A stretch of DNA of 64,000 nucleotides, taken from positions 7,264,001 through 7,328,000 of the forward strand of contig CP069300.1 in NCBI GenBank assembly GCA_016839165.1, read 5' to 3'. The translations under genes were made by a program, and so were the position numbers. This stretch comes from Bradyrhizobium sp. PSBB068 (lineage in GTDB: Bacteria; Pseudomonadota; Alphaproteobacteria; Rhizobiales; Xanthobacteraceae). The first letter of the stretch is position 1. The number at the start of each line of letters is the position of its first letter. The notes beneath the pieces were generated by a model that was not told the DNA's origin, ran no database searches, and saw only the letters and a list, made by a program, of their open reading frames with translations. Positions 19,554 through 28,728 of the stretch are shown here, in pieces.

Positions 19554-20870
19554 ATGATTTTCCGACGATTAGGCGCTGCTGCGGTAGCCGCTGCTACGCT
19601 TGCATTCGCGTCGCCTGCATTTGCGGTGACCGAGATCCAGTGGTGGCACGCGATGACCGGCGCCAACAACGACGTCATCGTCAAGCTGGCCACCGACTTC
19701 AACGCCTCGCAGTCCGACTACAAGGTGATCCCGACCTACAAGGGCGGTTACGCCGACACCATGAATGCCGGCATCGCGGCGTTCCGCGCCGGCAACGCGC
19801 CGCACATCATGCAGGTGTTCGAGGTCGGCACCGCGACGATGATGGCCGCCACCGGCGCCGTCAAACCGGTCTACAAGCTGATGGCCGACGCCGGCGAGAA
19901 GTTCGATCCGAGCGTCTATCTGCCCGCGATCACCGGCTATTACTCGACCTCGAAGGGCGAGATGCTGTCGTTCCCGTTCAACTCGTCGTCGACCGTGATG
20001 TGGGTCAACCTCGACGCGCTGAAGAAGGCCAACATCGCCGAGATCCCGAAGACCTGGCCGCAAGTGTTCGAGGACGCCAAGAAGCTGAAGGCGGCCGGCT
20101 ACACCACCTGCGGCTTCTCCGGCTCGTGGGTCACCTGGGTCAATCTCGAGCAGCTGTCGGCCTGGCACAACGTGCCGCTCGCCAGCAAGGCCAACGGCCT
20201 CGACGGCTTCGACACCGTGCTCGAATTCAACGGCCCGCTGCAGGTCAAGCATCTCGAGAACCTGGTCGAGCTGCAGAAGGACAAGACCTACGACTACGCC
20301 GGCCGCACCAACACCGGTGAAGGCCGCTTCACCTCGGGTGAATGCCCGATCTACCTGACCTCGTCGGCCTTCTTCGGCAACGTCAAGGCGCAGGCCAAGT
20401 TCAACTTCACCGCGGCGCCGATGCCGTATTATCCCGACGTCAAGGGCGCGCCGCAGAACTCGATCATCGGCGGTGCCTCGCTCTGGATCATGGGCGGCAA
20501 GTCGGCGGAGGAATACAAGGGCATCGCCAAGTTCCTGACCTTCCTCTCGGACACCGACCGCCAGGTCTGGATCCACAAGGCCTCGGGCTATCTGCCGATC
20601 ACCAAGGCGGCCTACGCCAAGGCCAAGGAAGAGGGCTTCTACAAGGACCAGCCCTATCTCGAGACCCCGCTGCTCGAGCTCACCAACAAGGAGCCGACCG
20701 AGAATTCCCGCGGCCTGCGCCTCGGCAACATGGTGCAGCTGCGCGACATGTGGTCGGAGGAGATCGAGCAGGCGCTGGCCGGCAAGAAGACCGCCAAGCA
20801 GGCGCTGGACTCGGCCGTCGAACGCGGCAATCAGATGCTGCGGCAGTTTGAAAAGACCGCCGTCCACTGA
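19554..20870 (+). CDS. ugpB: sn-Glycerol-3-phosphate ABC transporter, periplasmic binding protein
   Basis: The protein has a Sec signal peptide (cleavage after SPAFA) and a mature domain that resembles E. coli UgpB closely: IQWWHAMTG, YKVIPTYKGGY, AFRAGNAPHIMQVFEVGTA, SFPFNSS, IIGGASLWIM and GYLPITKAAY. UgpB binds glycerol-3-phosphate and glycerophosphodiesters in the periplasm. The ATG at 19554 is preferred because GGGAGGGG lies just upstream and the signal peptide starts there. It is the first gene of ugpBAEC. Confidence 0.93.
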   Translation: MIFRRLGAAAVAAATLAFASPAFAVTEIQWWHAMTGANNDVIVKLATDFNASQSDYKVIPTYKGGYADTMNAGIAAFRAGNAPHIMQVFEVGTATMMAATGAVKPVYKLMADAGEKFDPSVYLPAITGYYSTSKGEMLSFPFNSSSTVMWVNLDALKKANIAEIPKTWPQVFEDAKKLKAAGYTTCGFSGSWVTWVNLEQLSAWHNVPLASKANGLDGFDTVLEFNGPLQVKHLENLVELQKDKTYDYAGRTNTGEGRFTSGECPIYLTSSAFFGNVKAQAKFNFTAAPMPYYPDVKGAPQNSIIGGASLWIMGGKSAEEYKGIAKFLTFLSDTDRQVWIHKASGYLPITKAAYAKAKEEGFYKDQPYLETPLLELTNKEPTENSRGLRLGNMVQLRDMWSEEIEQALAGKKTAKQALDSAVERGNQMLRQFEKTAVH

Positions 20871-20930
20871 CATGATGCCTTGAGACCATCCGGCAGGCCG
20901 CAAGCGCGGCCTGCCAATTCTTCCGAGATC

Positions 20931-21812
20931 ATGCAAAAGCAAGCCATTTTTCAATCAAAGCTGTTGCCTTACGCGCTGGTTGCCCCGCAACTCGCGATCG
21001 TCCTGATCTTTTTCTACTGGCCGGCCGCGCAGGCGGTGATCCAGTCCTTCCTGCTGCAGGACGCCTTCGGCCTGTCCACCAGCTTCGTCTGGTTCGAGAA
21101 CTATCTCGAGCTGTTCAAGGACCCGGCCTATTTCGCCGCGATTATCAGGACCTTCGCGTTCTCGCTCGCGATCGCGGTGTCCTCGCTGTCGTTCGCGCTG
21201 CTGCTCGCCGTGATGGCCGACAAGCCGCTGCGCGGTTCGACGCTCTACCGCACGCTCCTGATCTGGCCCTATGCGGTGGCGCCGCCGGTCGTCGGCGTGC
21301 TCTGGGTGTTCATGCTGCATCCCTCGCTCGGCGTGCTGTCGCGCTATCTGCGCGGCATGGGCATTGACTGGAATCCGCTGCTCAACGGCGACCAGGCCGC
21401 CGCCCTGGTCATCCTCGCCGCGGCCTGGAAGCAGATCTCCTACAATTTCCTGTTCTTCCTCGCAGGCCTCCAGAGCATCCCGAAGAGCGTGATCGAGGCC
21501 GCCGCGATCGACGGCGCGCGTCCGATGCGGCGGTTCTGGACCGTGATCTTCCCGCTGCTGTCGCCGACCATCTTCTTCCTCCTGGTCATCAACATCGTCT
21601 ACGCCTTCTTCGACACCTTCGGCATCATCGACACGATGACCCGCGGCGGCCCCGGCAAGGCGACCGAGACGCTCGTCTACAAGGTCTATTCGGACGGCCT
21701 GCTCGGCGGCAATCTCGGCTCGTCGGCGGCGCAGTCGGTCATCCTGATGGTCATCGTGATCGTGCTCACCGGAATCCAGTTCCGCTTCGTCGAGCGCAAG
21801 GTGACTTACTGA
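20931..21812 (+). CDS. ugpA: sn-Glycerol-3-phosphate ABC transporter permease UgpA
   Basis: The 293-residue inner-membrane permease has about six transmembrane segments and the EAA loop [20 protein letters not shown] that contacts the ATPase. The start [10 protein letters not shown] is chosen over an ATG 51 bp upstream as it matches the family. Its stop TGA shares one base with the ATG of ugpE (TGATG), consistent with coupled translation. Confidence 0.93.
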   Translation: MQKQAIFQSKLLPYALVAPQLAIVLIFFYWPAAQAVIQSFLLQDAFGLSTSFVWFENYLELFKDPAYFAAIIRTFAFSLAIAVSSLSFALLLAVMADKPLRGSTLYRTLLIWPYAVAPPVVGVLWVFMLHPSLGVLSRYLRGMGIDWNPLLNGDQAAALVILAAAWKQISYNFLFFLAGLQSIPKSVIEAAAIDGARPMRRFWTVIFPLLSPTIFFLLVINIVYAFFDTFGIIDTMTRGGPGKATETLVYKVYSDGLLGGNLGSSAAQSVILMVIVIVLTGIQFRFVERKVTY

Positions 21813-22660
21813 TGGTCGAGGAACAGGGCTTCCAGCGCTATCTGGCTCACGTCATCCTGTGGATCGGGATCGCGATCGTCGCTTTCCCGGTCTATCTCGC
21901 GATCGTCGCCTCGACCCAGGACAACGCCGTCATCGCCAATGGCCAGATGTCGCTGCTGCCCGGCGGCCATTTCCTCGAGACCTACTACCAGACGCTGTTT
22001 GTCGGCACGAGCGGCTCGACCCGCGAGCCCGTCCTCAACATGATGCTGAACTCGCTGGTCATGGCGCTGCTGATCGCGGTCGGCAAGATCGCGATCTCGA
22101 TCATCTCGGCCTACGCGATCGTCTATTTCCGGTTTCCGTTCCGGATGGCGATCTTCTGGATCATCTTCATCACATTGATGCTGCCGGTCGAGGTGCGCAT
22201 CTATCCGACCTACAAGATCGTCGCCGACCTGCATCTGCTCGACAGCTACGCCGGCTTGTCGCTGCCGCTGATCGCGTCCGCCACCGCGACACTCTTGTTC
22301 CGGCAGTTTTTCATGACGGTGCCGGATGAATTGCTGGAGGCCTCGCGCATCGACGGCGCAGGACCGTTCCGCTTCTTCTGGGATACGCTGTTGCCGCTGT
22401 CGCGCACCAACATGGCCGCGCTGTTCGTGATCCTGTTCATCCTCGGCTGGAATCAGTATCTCTGGCCGCTGTTGATCACGACGCGCGATGACATGCAGAC
22501 CATCCAGGTCGGCATCCGCAAGATGATCACCACAACCGACGCGCTGACCGAATGGCCTGTCGTGATGGCGACCGCGCTGCTCGCGATGCTGCCGCCGGTG
22601 TTCGTCGTCGTCGTGATGCAGAAACTGTTCGTGCGCGGATTGGTGGAGACGGAAAAGTAA
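21812..22660 (+). CDS. ugpE: sn-Glycerol-3-phosphate ABC transporter permease UgpE
   Basis: The 282-residue second permease has about six membrane helices and the EAA loop [21 protein letters not shown]. With UgpA it forms the membrane channel of the importer. It overlaps ugpA by one base and ugpC by one base (TAATG), so the operon is tightly packed. Confidence 0.93.
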   Translation: MVEEQGFQRYLAHVILWIGIAIVAFPVYLAIVASTQDNAVIANGQMSLLPGGHFLETYYQTLFVGTSGSTREPVLNMMLNSLVMALLIAVGKIAISIISAYAIVYFRFPFRMAIFWIIFITLMLPVEVRIYPTYKIVADLHLLDSYAGLSLPLIASATATLLFRQFFMTVPDELLEASRIDGAGPFRFFWDTLLPLSRTNMAALFVILFILGWNQYLWPLLITTRDDMQTIQVGIRKMITTTDALTEWPVVMATALLAMLPPVFVVVVMQKLFVRGLVETEK

Positions 22661-23742
22661 TGGCCAACGTCACGCTGCGCAGCGTCCGCAAGACCTATCC
22701 CGGCGGCTTCGAGGCCATCAAGGGCGTCGATGTCGACGTCGGCGACGGCCAGTTCTGCGTGCTGGTCGGCCCCTCCGGCTGCGGCAAGTCCACGCTGCTG
22801 CGGATGGTCGCCGGGCTCGAGACCATCACCGGCGGAGAGATCGACATCGGCGGCCGTGTCGTCAACCAGGTCGAGCCCGCCGATCGCGACATCGCGATGG
22901 TGTTCCAGAATTACGCGCTCTATCCGCATATGAGCGTCTACAACAACATGGCCTACGGCCTGCGCAACCGCGGCATGGCCGAGGCCGAGATCAAGACCCG
23001 GGTCGAGGAAGCCGCGCGCGTGCTTGAGCTCTCGCCAATGCTGGAGCGCAAGCCGCGCCAGCTCTCCGGCGGCCAGCGCCAGCGCGTCGCGATGGGCCGC
23101 GCCATCGTGCGCCAGCCGAAGGTGTTCCTGTTCGACGAGCCGTTGTCGAACCTCGACGCCAAGCTGCGCATCGCGATGCGGGTCGAGATCCGCAAGCTGC
23201 AGCGCCGGCTCAACACCACCTCGATCTACGTCACCCACGACCAGCTCGAGGCGATGACGCTGGCCGACATCCTCGTCGTCATGAATGGCGGCCAGGTCGA
23301 GCAGATCGGCAATCCGCTCCAGATCTACCAGAAGCCGGCAACCACCTTCGTCGCGTCCTTCATCGGCGCCCCGCCGATGAACCTGATGCCGCTGCGCTCG
23401 GAGGAGCTGACGTCCCAGATCGCGGGCGTCGACGGCGCCGGCATTGTCGGGATCCGGCCGGAGGATTTCGTGATCTCCAATGAGACCGCACCGGGCGGCG
23501 TCGCGCTCGGCCTGACCGTCGAGGCAATCGAGCATGTCGGCGCCGAGACCTTCGTCTATGGCAGCCGCCAGCGCGCGGAACAGGGCGTTGCCGCCAATCC
23601 GGGCGAGCTGCCGCCCGGCGAGGTGATCGTCCGGGTTCCCGGCGCCACCGGCCCTGGGATCGGCGAGCGGATCCTGGCGGTCGCCCCGCGCGACAAACTG
23701 CATCTTTTTACCGCTGACGGCCGGAAGCGGGTCGTGGGGTAA
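22660..23742 (+). CDS. ugpC: sn-Glycerol-3-phosphate ABC transporter ATP-binding protein
   Basis: The 360-residue ATPase of the MalK/UgpC type has Walker [11 protein letters not shown]-loop [11 protein letters not shown], signature [14 protein letters not shown], Walker [13 protein letters not shown] and the H-loop VTHDQ. A C-terminal TOBE-type domain starts near residue 240 (GIRPEDF). The ATG at MANVTLRSV directly overlaps the ugpE stop. It powers uptake by UgpBAE. No phosphate-starvation (Pho) box was identified with confidence. Confidence 0.93.
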   Translation: MANVTLRSVRKTYPGGFEAIKGVDVDVGDGQFCVLVGPSGCGKSTLLRMVAGLETITGGEIDIGGRVVNQVEPADRDIAMVFQNYALYPHMSVYNNMAYGLRNRGMAEAEIKTRVEEAARVLELSPMLERKPRQLSGGQRQRVAMGRAIVRQPKVFLFDEPLSNLDAKLRIAMRVEIRKLQRRLNTTSIYVTHDQLEAMTLADILVVMNGGQVEQIGNPLQIYQKPATTFVASFIGAPPMNLMPLRSEELTSQIAGVDGAGIVGIRPEDFVISNETAPGGVALGLTVEAIEHVGAETFVYGSRQRAEQGVAANPGELPPGEVIVRVPGATGPGIGERILAVAPRDKLHLFTADGRKRVVG

Positions 23743-23798
23743 CCGATCGAGAAGAATTTGCCCTCATGTTGCGGGCGTTTAGGCTGGTTTCTGGGCTG

Positions 23799-23827
23799 CT
23801 TGAACGCTATCCAGATCGCCCCCATAT
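23799..23827 (+). promoter_or_regulatory. Sigma-32 (RpoH) promoter of hsp20
   Basis: CTTGAA (23799-23804), a 15-base spacer and CCCCATAT (23820-23827) match the heat-shock consensus CTTGAA-N11-16-CCCCATNT almost perfectly. Transcription would start near 23834, giving a leader of about 78 bases. Confidence 0.85.
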
Positions 23828-23834
23828 CCCTCAC

Positions 23835-23912
23835 TAACCGGAGGCCAGACGGCCCGCCGGTTGCATGGGGCGCCGCAAGGGCCCCTCAAAGTCGCTTCGA
23901 GAGGACTTTGTA
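23835..23912 (+). ncRNA. ROSE-type RNA thermometer in the hsp20 leader
   Basis: The leader folds into consecutive hairpins: AACCGG / CCGGTT, then GGGGC / GCCCC, then a final stem AAAGTC / GACTTT. In the last hairpin the conserved ROSE word UCGCU faces the ribosome binding site GAGAGGA, which is thus masked at low temperature. ROSE elements were described in Bradyrhizobium before small heat-shock genes; this matches in position, size and key motif. Confidence 0.8.
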
Positions 23913-24338
23913 ATGTCTCGTGTTCCATCGTTGTCCAGTCCGTTCCTTCTGGGATTCGACGAGATCGAGCGTGCGCTCGACCGCGTCGTGAAGGGCGCTG
24001 ACGGCTATCCTCCCTACAACATCGAGCGGTGCGACCGCACCAACGGGCAGCCCGAGCGGCTGCGCATCACGTTGGCGGTGGCGGGCTTCACCCGCGACCA
24101 ACTCGATGTAACTATTGAGGAAAATCAGCTCGTCATCCGCGGCCGCCAGCAGGACGACAAGGCTCGGCAATACATCCATCGCGGCATCGCCGCGCGCCAC
24201 TTCCAGCGCACCTTCGTGCTGGCAGAGGGGATGCAGGTGCTGGGCGCGGATCTGAAGAACGGGTTGTTGTCGATTGATCTGGCCAGGCCGGAACCTGAAC
24301 GGGTCATTAAGACAATCGCTATCAATGAGCACGAATAA
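23913..24338 (+). CDS. Small heat-shock protein (Hsp20/IbpA family)
   Basis: The 141-residue alpha-crystallin-domain chaperone has the IbpA-like start (SPFLLGFDEIERALDRV), PPYNIER, LAVAGFTRDQLDVTIEENQLVIRG split over the beta-sandwich, and GLLSIDLARPEPER near the end. It holds unfolding proteins during heat stress. The ATG at MSRVPSL lies after GAGAGGACTTTGTA; an upstream in-frame ATG would fall inside the RNA thermometer. Regulation by an RpoH promoter plus ROSE element is visible. It is followed by a DUF1150 gene, probably co-transcribed. Confidence 0.93.
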   Translation: MSRVPSLSSPFLLGFDEIERALDRVVKGADGYPPYNIERCDRTNGQPERLRITLAVAGFTRDQLDVTIEENQLVIRGRQQDDKARQYIHRGIAARHFQRTFVLAEGMQVLGADLKNGLLSIDLARPEPERVIKTIAINEHE

Positions 24339-24388
24339 TAGAAACAAGGAGCGGACTCGACCGCTTGTCTGACTGAGGAGTCGAGACC

Positions 24389-24655
24389 ATGAGTGAAGCA
24401 AGCATCATCTTCCAATCCGACAGCGTCACGCCGGAAGCGCTGGCCCATCTGGGCGAGGGTCATATCGCCTATGTGAAGCAGGTCCGTTCCGAGGACGTGC
24501 CCGATCTGTTTCCGCAGGCGCCGAAGATCGCGCCGGGCCTCAAGCTGTTCGCGCTGCACGCCGCCGACGGCACGCCGATCATGCTGACCGACAGCCGCGA
24601 AGCCGCGATCGCGAACGCCTGGAGCAACGAGCTGCAAGCCGTCAGCGTCCACTGA
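24389..24655 (+). CDS. DUF1150-family protein
   Basis: This 88-residue protein belongs to the alphaproteobacterial DUF1150 family, recognised by LAHLGEGHIAYVKQV, GLKLFALHAADGTPIMLTD and the end REAAIANAWSNEL. The function is unknown. DUF1150 genes commonly follow hsp20 genes, as here 50 bp downstream on the same strand, which suggests a role with the small heat-shock protein. A terminator closes the pair. Confidence 0.85.
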   Translation: MSEASIIFQSDSVTPEALAHLGEGHIAYVKQVRSEDVPDLFPQAPKIAPGLKLFALHAADGTPIMLTDSREAAIANAWSNELQAVSVH

Positions 24656-24687
24656 CGCGCTGCTGACACGACATCCGCGAGTTCAGA

Positions 24688-24734
24688 TGCGCGGGCATGC
24701 CTCGACACCGACCGAGGCGGCCCGCGCATTTTTT
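24688..24734 (+). terminator. Rho-independent terminator after the hsp20 operon
   Basis: A stem with outer arms TGCGCGGGC / GCCCGCGCA and inner arms CCTCG / CGAGG is followed by TTTTTTA, 32 bp after the DUF1150 stop. Confidence 0.88.
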
Positions 24735-24741
24735 ATTGGGA

Positions 24742-25080
24742 TCAGGTCGACGTGGCGGGTAGCGGACCCATGCTGAGCTGCACCTCGCCGGGAACATTGT
24801 AGTCGCGCATCAGCATGCGGTTATTGCGCAGCCCGCAAGCTTCCCGCTGCACCACGAACATCCAGAGCGCGTGGCCGGCTTGCCGGACCAGCATGCGCCG
24901 CGCCTGCTGTGCAGGCGCCGGTGCTTCAGCGCGCGGATGAGCGGCATCGAACTCGCGCAATTTGGCGAGGGCCTGTTCCAGCGCCCGGCCCATGCGCCCG
25001 AGCGCGCTGGCCCTTTCCTCGGCGAGTTCGTAAGCGAGAACGTCGACAGGAACGCGATCAAGGCGAAAATCGCGGGACAT
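24742..25080 (-). CDS. Small hypothetical protein (DUF6665-like)
   Basis: The 112-residue soluble protein is mostly helical: an N-terminal MSRDFRLDRVPVDVLAYELAEER, a charged helical stretch (ALGRMGRALEQALAKLREFDA), an Ala/Pro linker, and a helix MLVRQAGHALWMFVVQREACGL before NNRMLMRDYNVPGEV. It resembles the DUF6665 family known from rhizobia, from memory only; no function is known. The gene converges on the DUF1150 terminator. The intact frame, typical codon use and credible start support it as real. Confidence 0.65.
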   Translation of the reverse strand: MSRDFRLDRVPVDVLAYELAEERASALGRMGRALEQALAKLREFDAAHPRAEAPAPAQQARRMLVRQAGHALWMFVVQREACGLRNNRMLMRDYNVPGEVQLSMGPLPATST

Positions 25081-25314
25081 CAGTCATCCCTTGGTACGCA
25101 CGCGCCATGTTGCGCCGATCCGTCTTCTGGCGTCACAAAGCGCTTGTCAATAGGCGCGGACCGCAGCGGCTCCATTTCGTTCGGCACCGTTCCGTGCTGT
25201 TATCAGTTCGCGTGACGAACGGTCCGCGCAGTCCCGAGCCTTTCAGACGGCCGCACGACAAGAGGACTTCCACCAGGACTTATTCGCCGCCAAATCATTG
25301 GAGGAGATGCGACC

Positions 25315-25872
25315 ATGCAGAAGAGCACGCTGATCAATCTCGTTGCTCCGGTATCGATTTCCATCCTCGCGACCGGTGTCGCGATTTCCGCGCAGGACAA
25401 GTACAGTTTGCAGGTGCAGAACGGGCTCGCGTTCTCCGAGTTCAGGGGATACGAGGACTGGGCGGTGATCGCGATCAGCGAGAATGAAGGCGTCATCGCC
25501 GTGATCCTGGGCAATCCCGCGATGATCGGCGCCTATCGCGACGGCGTACCCGGCAATGGCAAGCCGTTCCCGGATGGCGCCAAGATGGCGAAGATTCACT
25601 GGATCCCGAAGAAGCAAGAGGCATATCCCGGTCAACCAACCGTGCCAGGCGCCCAGCACGACGTCGACTTCATGGTCAAGGACAGCAAGAGGTTCGCGGA
25701 TAGCGGCGGCTGGGGATACGGCGCGTTCGAGTACGACGCGGCGACCGATGTGTTCAGGCCCGCCAACACGACGGATAATCCGCCGCAGGAAAACGACGCA
25801 AAATGTGGTTATGCCTGCCACACGGTGGTGCAGAACCGCGACTATGTGTTCACCGAGTATGGCAAGAGGTAG
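25315..25872 (+). CDS. Cytochrome P460-family c-type haem protein, exported
   Basis: The 185-residue protein has a signal peptide (residues 1-26, cleaved near ISAQD) and one haem-binding CGYACH at residues 164-169 close to the C-terminus, the layout of cytochrome P460/cytochrome c'-beta proteins. The domain features YRDGVPGNGKPFPDGAKMAKIHW and GGWGYGAFEYD match that family. Known members oxidise hydroxylamine or bind NO in the periplasm; the activity here is not known. It converges with the acyl-activating ligase gene. Confidence 0.85.
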   Translation: MQKSTLINLVAPVSISILATGVAISAQDKYSLQVQNGLAFSEFRGYEDWAVIAISENEGVIAVILGNPAMIGAYRDGVPGNGKPFPDGAKMAKIHWIPKKQEAYPGQPTVPGAQHDVDFMVKDSKRFADSGGWGYGAFEYDAATDVFRPANTTDNPPQENDAKCGYACHTVVQNRDYVFTEYGKR

Positions 25873-25891
25873 ATGCCTCGGATCGCGCGGG

Positions 25892-27418
25892 CTAGCGAGT
25901 TAGCCGCGCGCGGATGTCTGGCTTCAGCACTTTGCCGACCTTGGAGCGCGGCAGATCGTCCCAGACCTCGATCTGCTTCGGTGTCTTGATGCTGCCGATC
26001 TGCTGCTTGACGAACGCCGCCAGCGCGGTCGCATCGACGGTGTGGCCGGCGCGCGGCTGCACCACAGCAACGATGCGCTCGCCCCATTTGTCGTCGGGCA
26101 TCCCGATCACCGCACAATCCTGCACCGCCTCATGGGCCCGCAACGCGTTCTCGACCTCGATCGAATAGACGTTGAAGCCGCCGGTGATGATCATGTCCTT
26201 GGCGCGGTCGACGATGTAGAGATAGCCGTCGCCGTCGATGTAGCCGATGTCTCCGGTGTGATGCCAGCCATGCACTGATGCTTCGCGCGTGGCCTCCGGG
26301 TTCTTGTAGTAGCCGTCCATGACAAGCGAGCCGCGCACCACGATCTCGCCGCGCGATCCCGCCGGCAACAGCTTGCCGTCGCCGTCCATGATGCCGGCCT
26401 GCACCAGCGGACCGATCCGTCCCGCCGACGACAGCCGCTCCATCGCGATCGTGCCGTCTGCATGATAGTGATCGGCAGGCGGCATCATCGAGATCATCAT
26501 CGGCGCCTCGGTCTGCCCGAACAGCTGCGCCATCGGCCCGATCCGCTGCAACGCCTCGGCAAGCCGCGTCGCCGAGATCGGCGCCGCGCCATACCAGAAA
26601 CATTGCAGCGAGGAGCGATCCGCCGCGTCGAGCTCGGGATGATCGAGCAGCATGTAGATCACGGTCGGCGGCAGGAAGGTGTGGGTGACGCGATAGCGCG
26701 CGATCAGCGCCAGGAACTCGCCTATATCAGGGTGATGCATGATCACGACGCGGCCGCCGAGCGTCATGATCGGAAAGCACAGCACGCCGGCGGCGTGCGT
26801 CAGCGGCGCCAGCGCGAGATAGACCGGACGGCCCTTGAACGGGTAACCCATCAGGGTCAGCGCGGTCATCGCCTCAATGTTGCGTCCCGAGAGCATCACG
26901 CCCTTGGGCTTGCCGGTGGTGCCGCCGGTGCCCGGGATCATCGCGAGATCGTCGATCGTGTCGCGCTGATGGTGATCGTCGGCAAGCCCGGACAGCCAGC
27001 GGTCGAATGACGGCGCGAACGGCAGTTCCTGATCGAGGCAGACCAGCGCGCGCAGCTTGGGCAGGTCCTGCCGCACGGCCTCGACCATCGGCGCAAAGCT
27101 CGAATGAAACAGCAGCAGGCTGCAATCGAACTGATCGAGGATGAACTTGTTCTCGGCCGCTTCGTTGCGCGGATTGATCGGGCACCACACCGCGGCCGCG
27201 CGGGAGATGCCGAACACGCAGGCGAACGCCAGCGGATCGTTGCCTGAGAGGATCGCGACCTTCTCGCCCGGCGCGATGCCGGAGCGCTCGAGCCCGCGCG
27301 CGATCCGGTAGCTCAGCCGCTGTACATCGCCATAGCTGAGGTCGCGGCCATCCATGGTGAGGCACGGCGCATCGGCGCCGAGCGAGGCACCCTTGTCGAG
27401 ATAATCGATGAAGCGCAT
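25892..27418 (-). CDS. Class I adenylate-forming ligase (acyl-CoA synthetase-like)
   Basis: The 508-residue enzyme has the ANL-superfamily motifs: P-loop GTGGTTGKPKG near residue 165, the A5 FGQTEAP, A7/A8 HHTGDIGYIDGDGYLYIVDRA and the C-terminal catalytic lysine in RSKVGKVLK. It would activate a carboxylic acid as acyl-AMP and probably transfer it to CoA. The substrate is unknown. It is the last gene of an SDR / saccharopine-dehydrogenase-like / ligase group on the minus strand, opposite a TetR regulator, which suggests degradation of a fatty or aromatic acid. Confidence 0.85.
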   Translation of the reverse strand: MRFIDYLDKGASLGADAPCLTMDGRDLSYGDVQRLSYRIARGLERSGIAPGEKVAILSGNDPLAFACVFGISRAAAVWCPINPRNEAAENKFILDQFDCSLLLFHSSFAPMVEAVRQDLPKLRALVCLDQELPFAPSFDRWLSGLADDHHQRDTIDDLAMIPGTGGTTGKPKGVMLSGRNIEAMTALTLMGYPFKGRPVYLALAPLTHAAGVLCFPIMTLGGRVVIMHHPDIGEFLALIARYRVTHTFLPPTVIYMLLDHPELDAADRSSLQCFWYGAAPISATRLAEALQRIGPMAQLFGQTEAPMMISMMPPADHYHADGTIAMERLSSAGRIGPLVQAGIMDGDGKLLPAGSRGEIVVRGSLVMDGYYKNPEATREASVHGWHHTGDIGYIDGDGYLYIVDRAKDMIITGGFNVYSIEVENALRAHEAVQDCAVIGMPDDKWGERIVAVVQPRAGHTVDATALAAFVKQQIGSIKTPKQIEVWDDLPRSKVGKVLKPDIRARLTR

Positions 27419-27532
27419 GGCGAGCCTCGCGAGAGGGCGCGGGTGACGCGCGACTGCGTCACCCGCGGATAGACGTTTTCGAACAAGGCGGATACCAGTC
27501 CGCTTGACGAAAACGCTTCAGGGAACGGAGTG

Positions 27533-27559
27533 TTGAGCCCCGATCCGATCGGGGCTCAA
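27533..27559 (-). terminator. Inverted repeat just after the saccharopine-dehydrogenase-like gene
   Basis: The 13-base arms TTGAGCCCCGATC and GATCGGGGCTCAA are perfect complements separated by one base and begin 2 bp beyond the stop codon at 27562. No T-run follows, so it may be a partial terminator inside the operon. Confidence 0.45.
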
Positions 27560-27561
27560 GC

Positions 27562-28692
27562 TTAATCGTGCACGGTCAGCACCGGCTTGCCGACCAGACC
27601 GAAGCTGCGCAATTGCCCGAGCAGCTCGTGATGGCCGAACGCCTGGCAGCCGGAGGCGAAGCCGACGCGCTTGGGCGGTTGCTGCACCAGATGCGCGGCG
27701 GCATAGGCCTGCAGCAGGCCGGTCTGCTTGTAATTGCTGTTGCCGTTGATGACGCAGTGCGCGCGCCCGAGCGGGCCGGAGGCATACACCGAATCCAGCG
27801 ACTTGTTGACGCGCGGGTTCTCGCGCGGCGGCATGGTGTTCATCACGCCGGCCGCAGTCTGCGCCAGCGCGGCGTAGCGCTCGTCGGGCTTCATGTCCTT
27901 GGTCGCCTCCAGCGCGGCAGCAACGATCTGCGGCACGCCCAGCATGAGCGCACGATTGAACACGCCACCCAGCACCTTGACGTTGGCGACGCGCGGATCA
28001 CGCTTGAACCAGACCGGATGCGAGGTGCCTCCCCAGGGCAGCGCCAGCGCCAGTTCGTGCTGGCCGGGGATGACGAGGTTGGTGAGGCCGGCATCGGGCT
28101 GATGCTCGACATACTTGTTCTGCTCGAGGTAGTAGGCCTTGGCCATCGCGGCGTTGACCAGGATGGTTTGCGTCGAGGCGATGGTCGGGCTGCCGCCCCA
28201 GAACACGGCGATATCGAGCGTGTCGAGGCCGGGCGTCTCCAGGCACAGCTGCGCGGCGATCTCGCCGGTGGTGTACATCTGCGCAATGCCCGGCGCCAGC
28301 AGCAGGCCGGCATTGCCGAACTTGGTGCCGAACTCCTGCTCGAGCGTGATCAGCCAGTCCTGCTCGCCGGTCGTGTCGGTGTAGTGGCACTTCGCCGCAA
28401 GGCAGGCCTGCACCACCTCGATGCCGAACTTGGCGAATGGGCCTACGGTGTTGAGCACCACCGAGGCACCCTTGAACAGCTCGGTCAGCGCAGCGGCGGT
28501 GTGCGGCACCGTCACCACCTCATAGTCGGCGGTCTCGATGCCGGCGACGTTCGACTTCATCGCGGCGTTGAGCTTGTCGGCGCTGCGGCCGGCGGCGATG
28601 AAGGGAATGTTGTACTCGCGCAGATATTCGCAAACCAGCCGGCCGGTGTAGCCGGACGCGCCATAGACGATGACGGGCTTCTTCTCGCTCAT
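27562..28692 (-). CDS. Saccharopine dehydrogenase-like NAD(P)-binding protein
   Basis: The 376-residue protein starts with a Rossmann fold (PVIVYGASGYTGRLVCEYL) and NTVGPFAKFGIEVVQACLAAKCHYTDTTGE, typical of the saccharopine dehydrogenase / trans-acting enoyl reductase superfamily. It lacks an obvious lysine-pathway context, so the name describes the fold. Its substrate is unknown. It follows the SDR gene by 36 bp and precedes the ligase gene, within what looks like a TetR-controlled operon. Confidence 0.8.
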   Translation of the reverse strand: MSEKKPVIVYGASGYTGRLVCEYLREYNIPFIAAGRSADKLNAAMKSNVAGIETADYEVVTVPHTAAALTELFKGASVVLNTVGPFAKFGIEVVQACLAAKCHYTDTTGEQDWLITLEQEFGTKFGNAGLLLAPGIAQMYTTGEIAAQLCLETPGLDTLDIAVFWGGSPTIASTQTILVNAAMAKAYYLEQNKYVEHQPDAGLTNLVIPGQHELALALPWGGTSHPVWFKRDPRVANVKVLGGVFNRALMLGVPQIVAAALEATKDMKPDERYAALAQTAAGVMNTMPPRENPRVNKSLDSVYASGPLGRAHCVINGNSNYKQTGLLQAYAAAHLVQQPPKRVGFASGCQAFGHHELLGQLRSFGLVGKPVLTVHD

Positions 28693-28728
28693 TGCGTTCC
28701 TCCGAAATGCTTGTTGTCAGCTTCGTTG

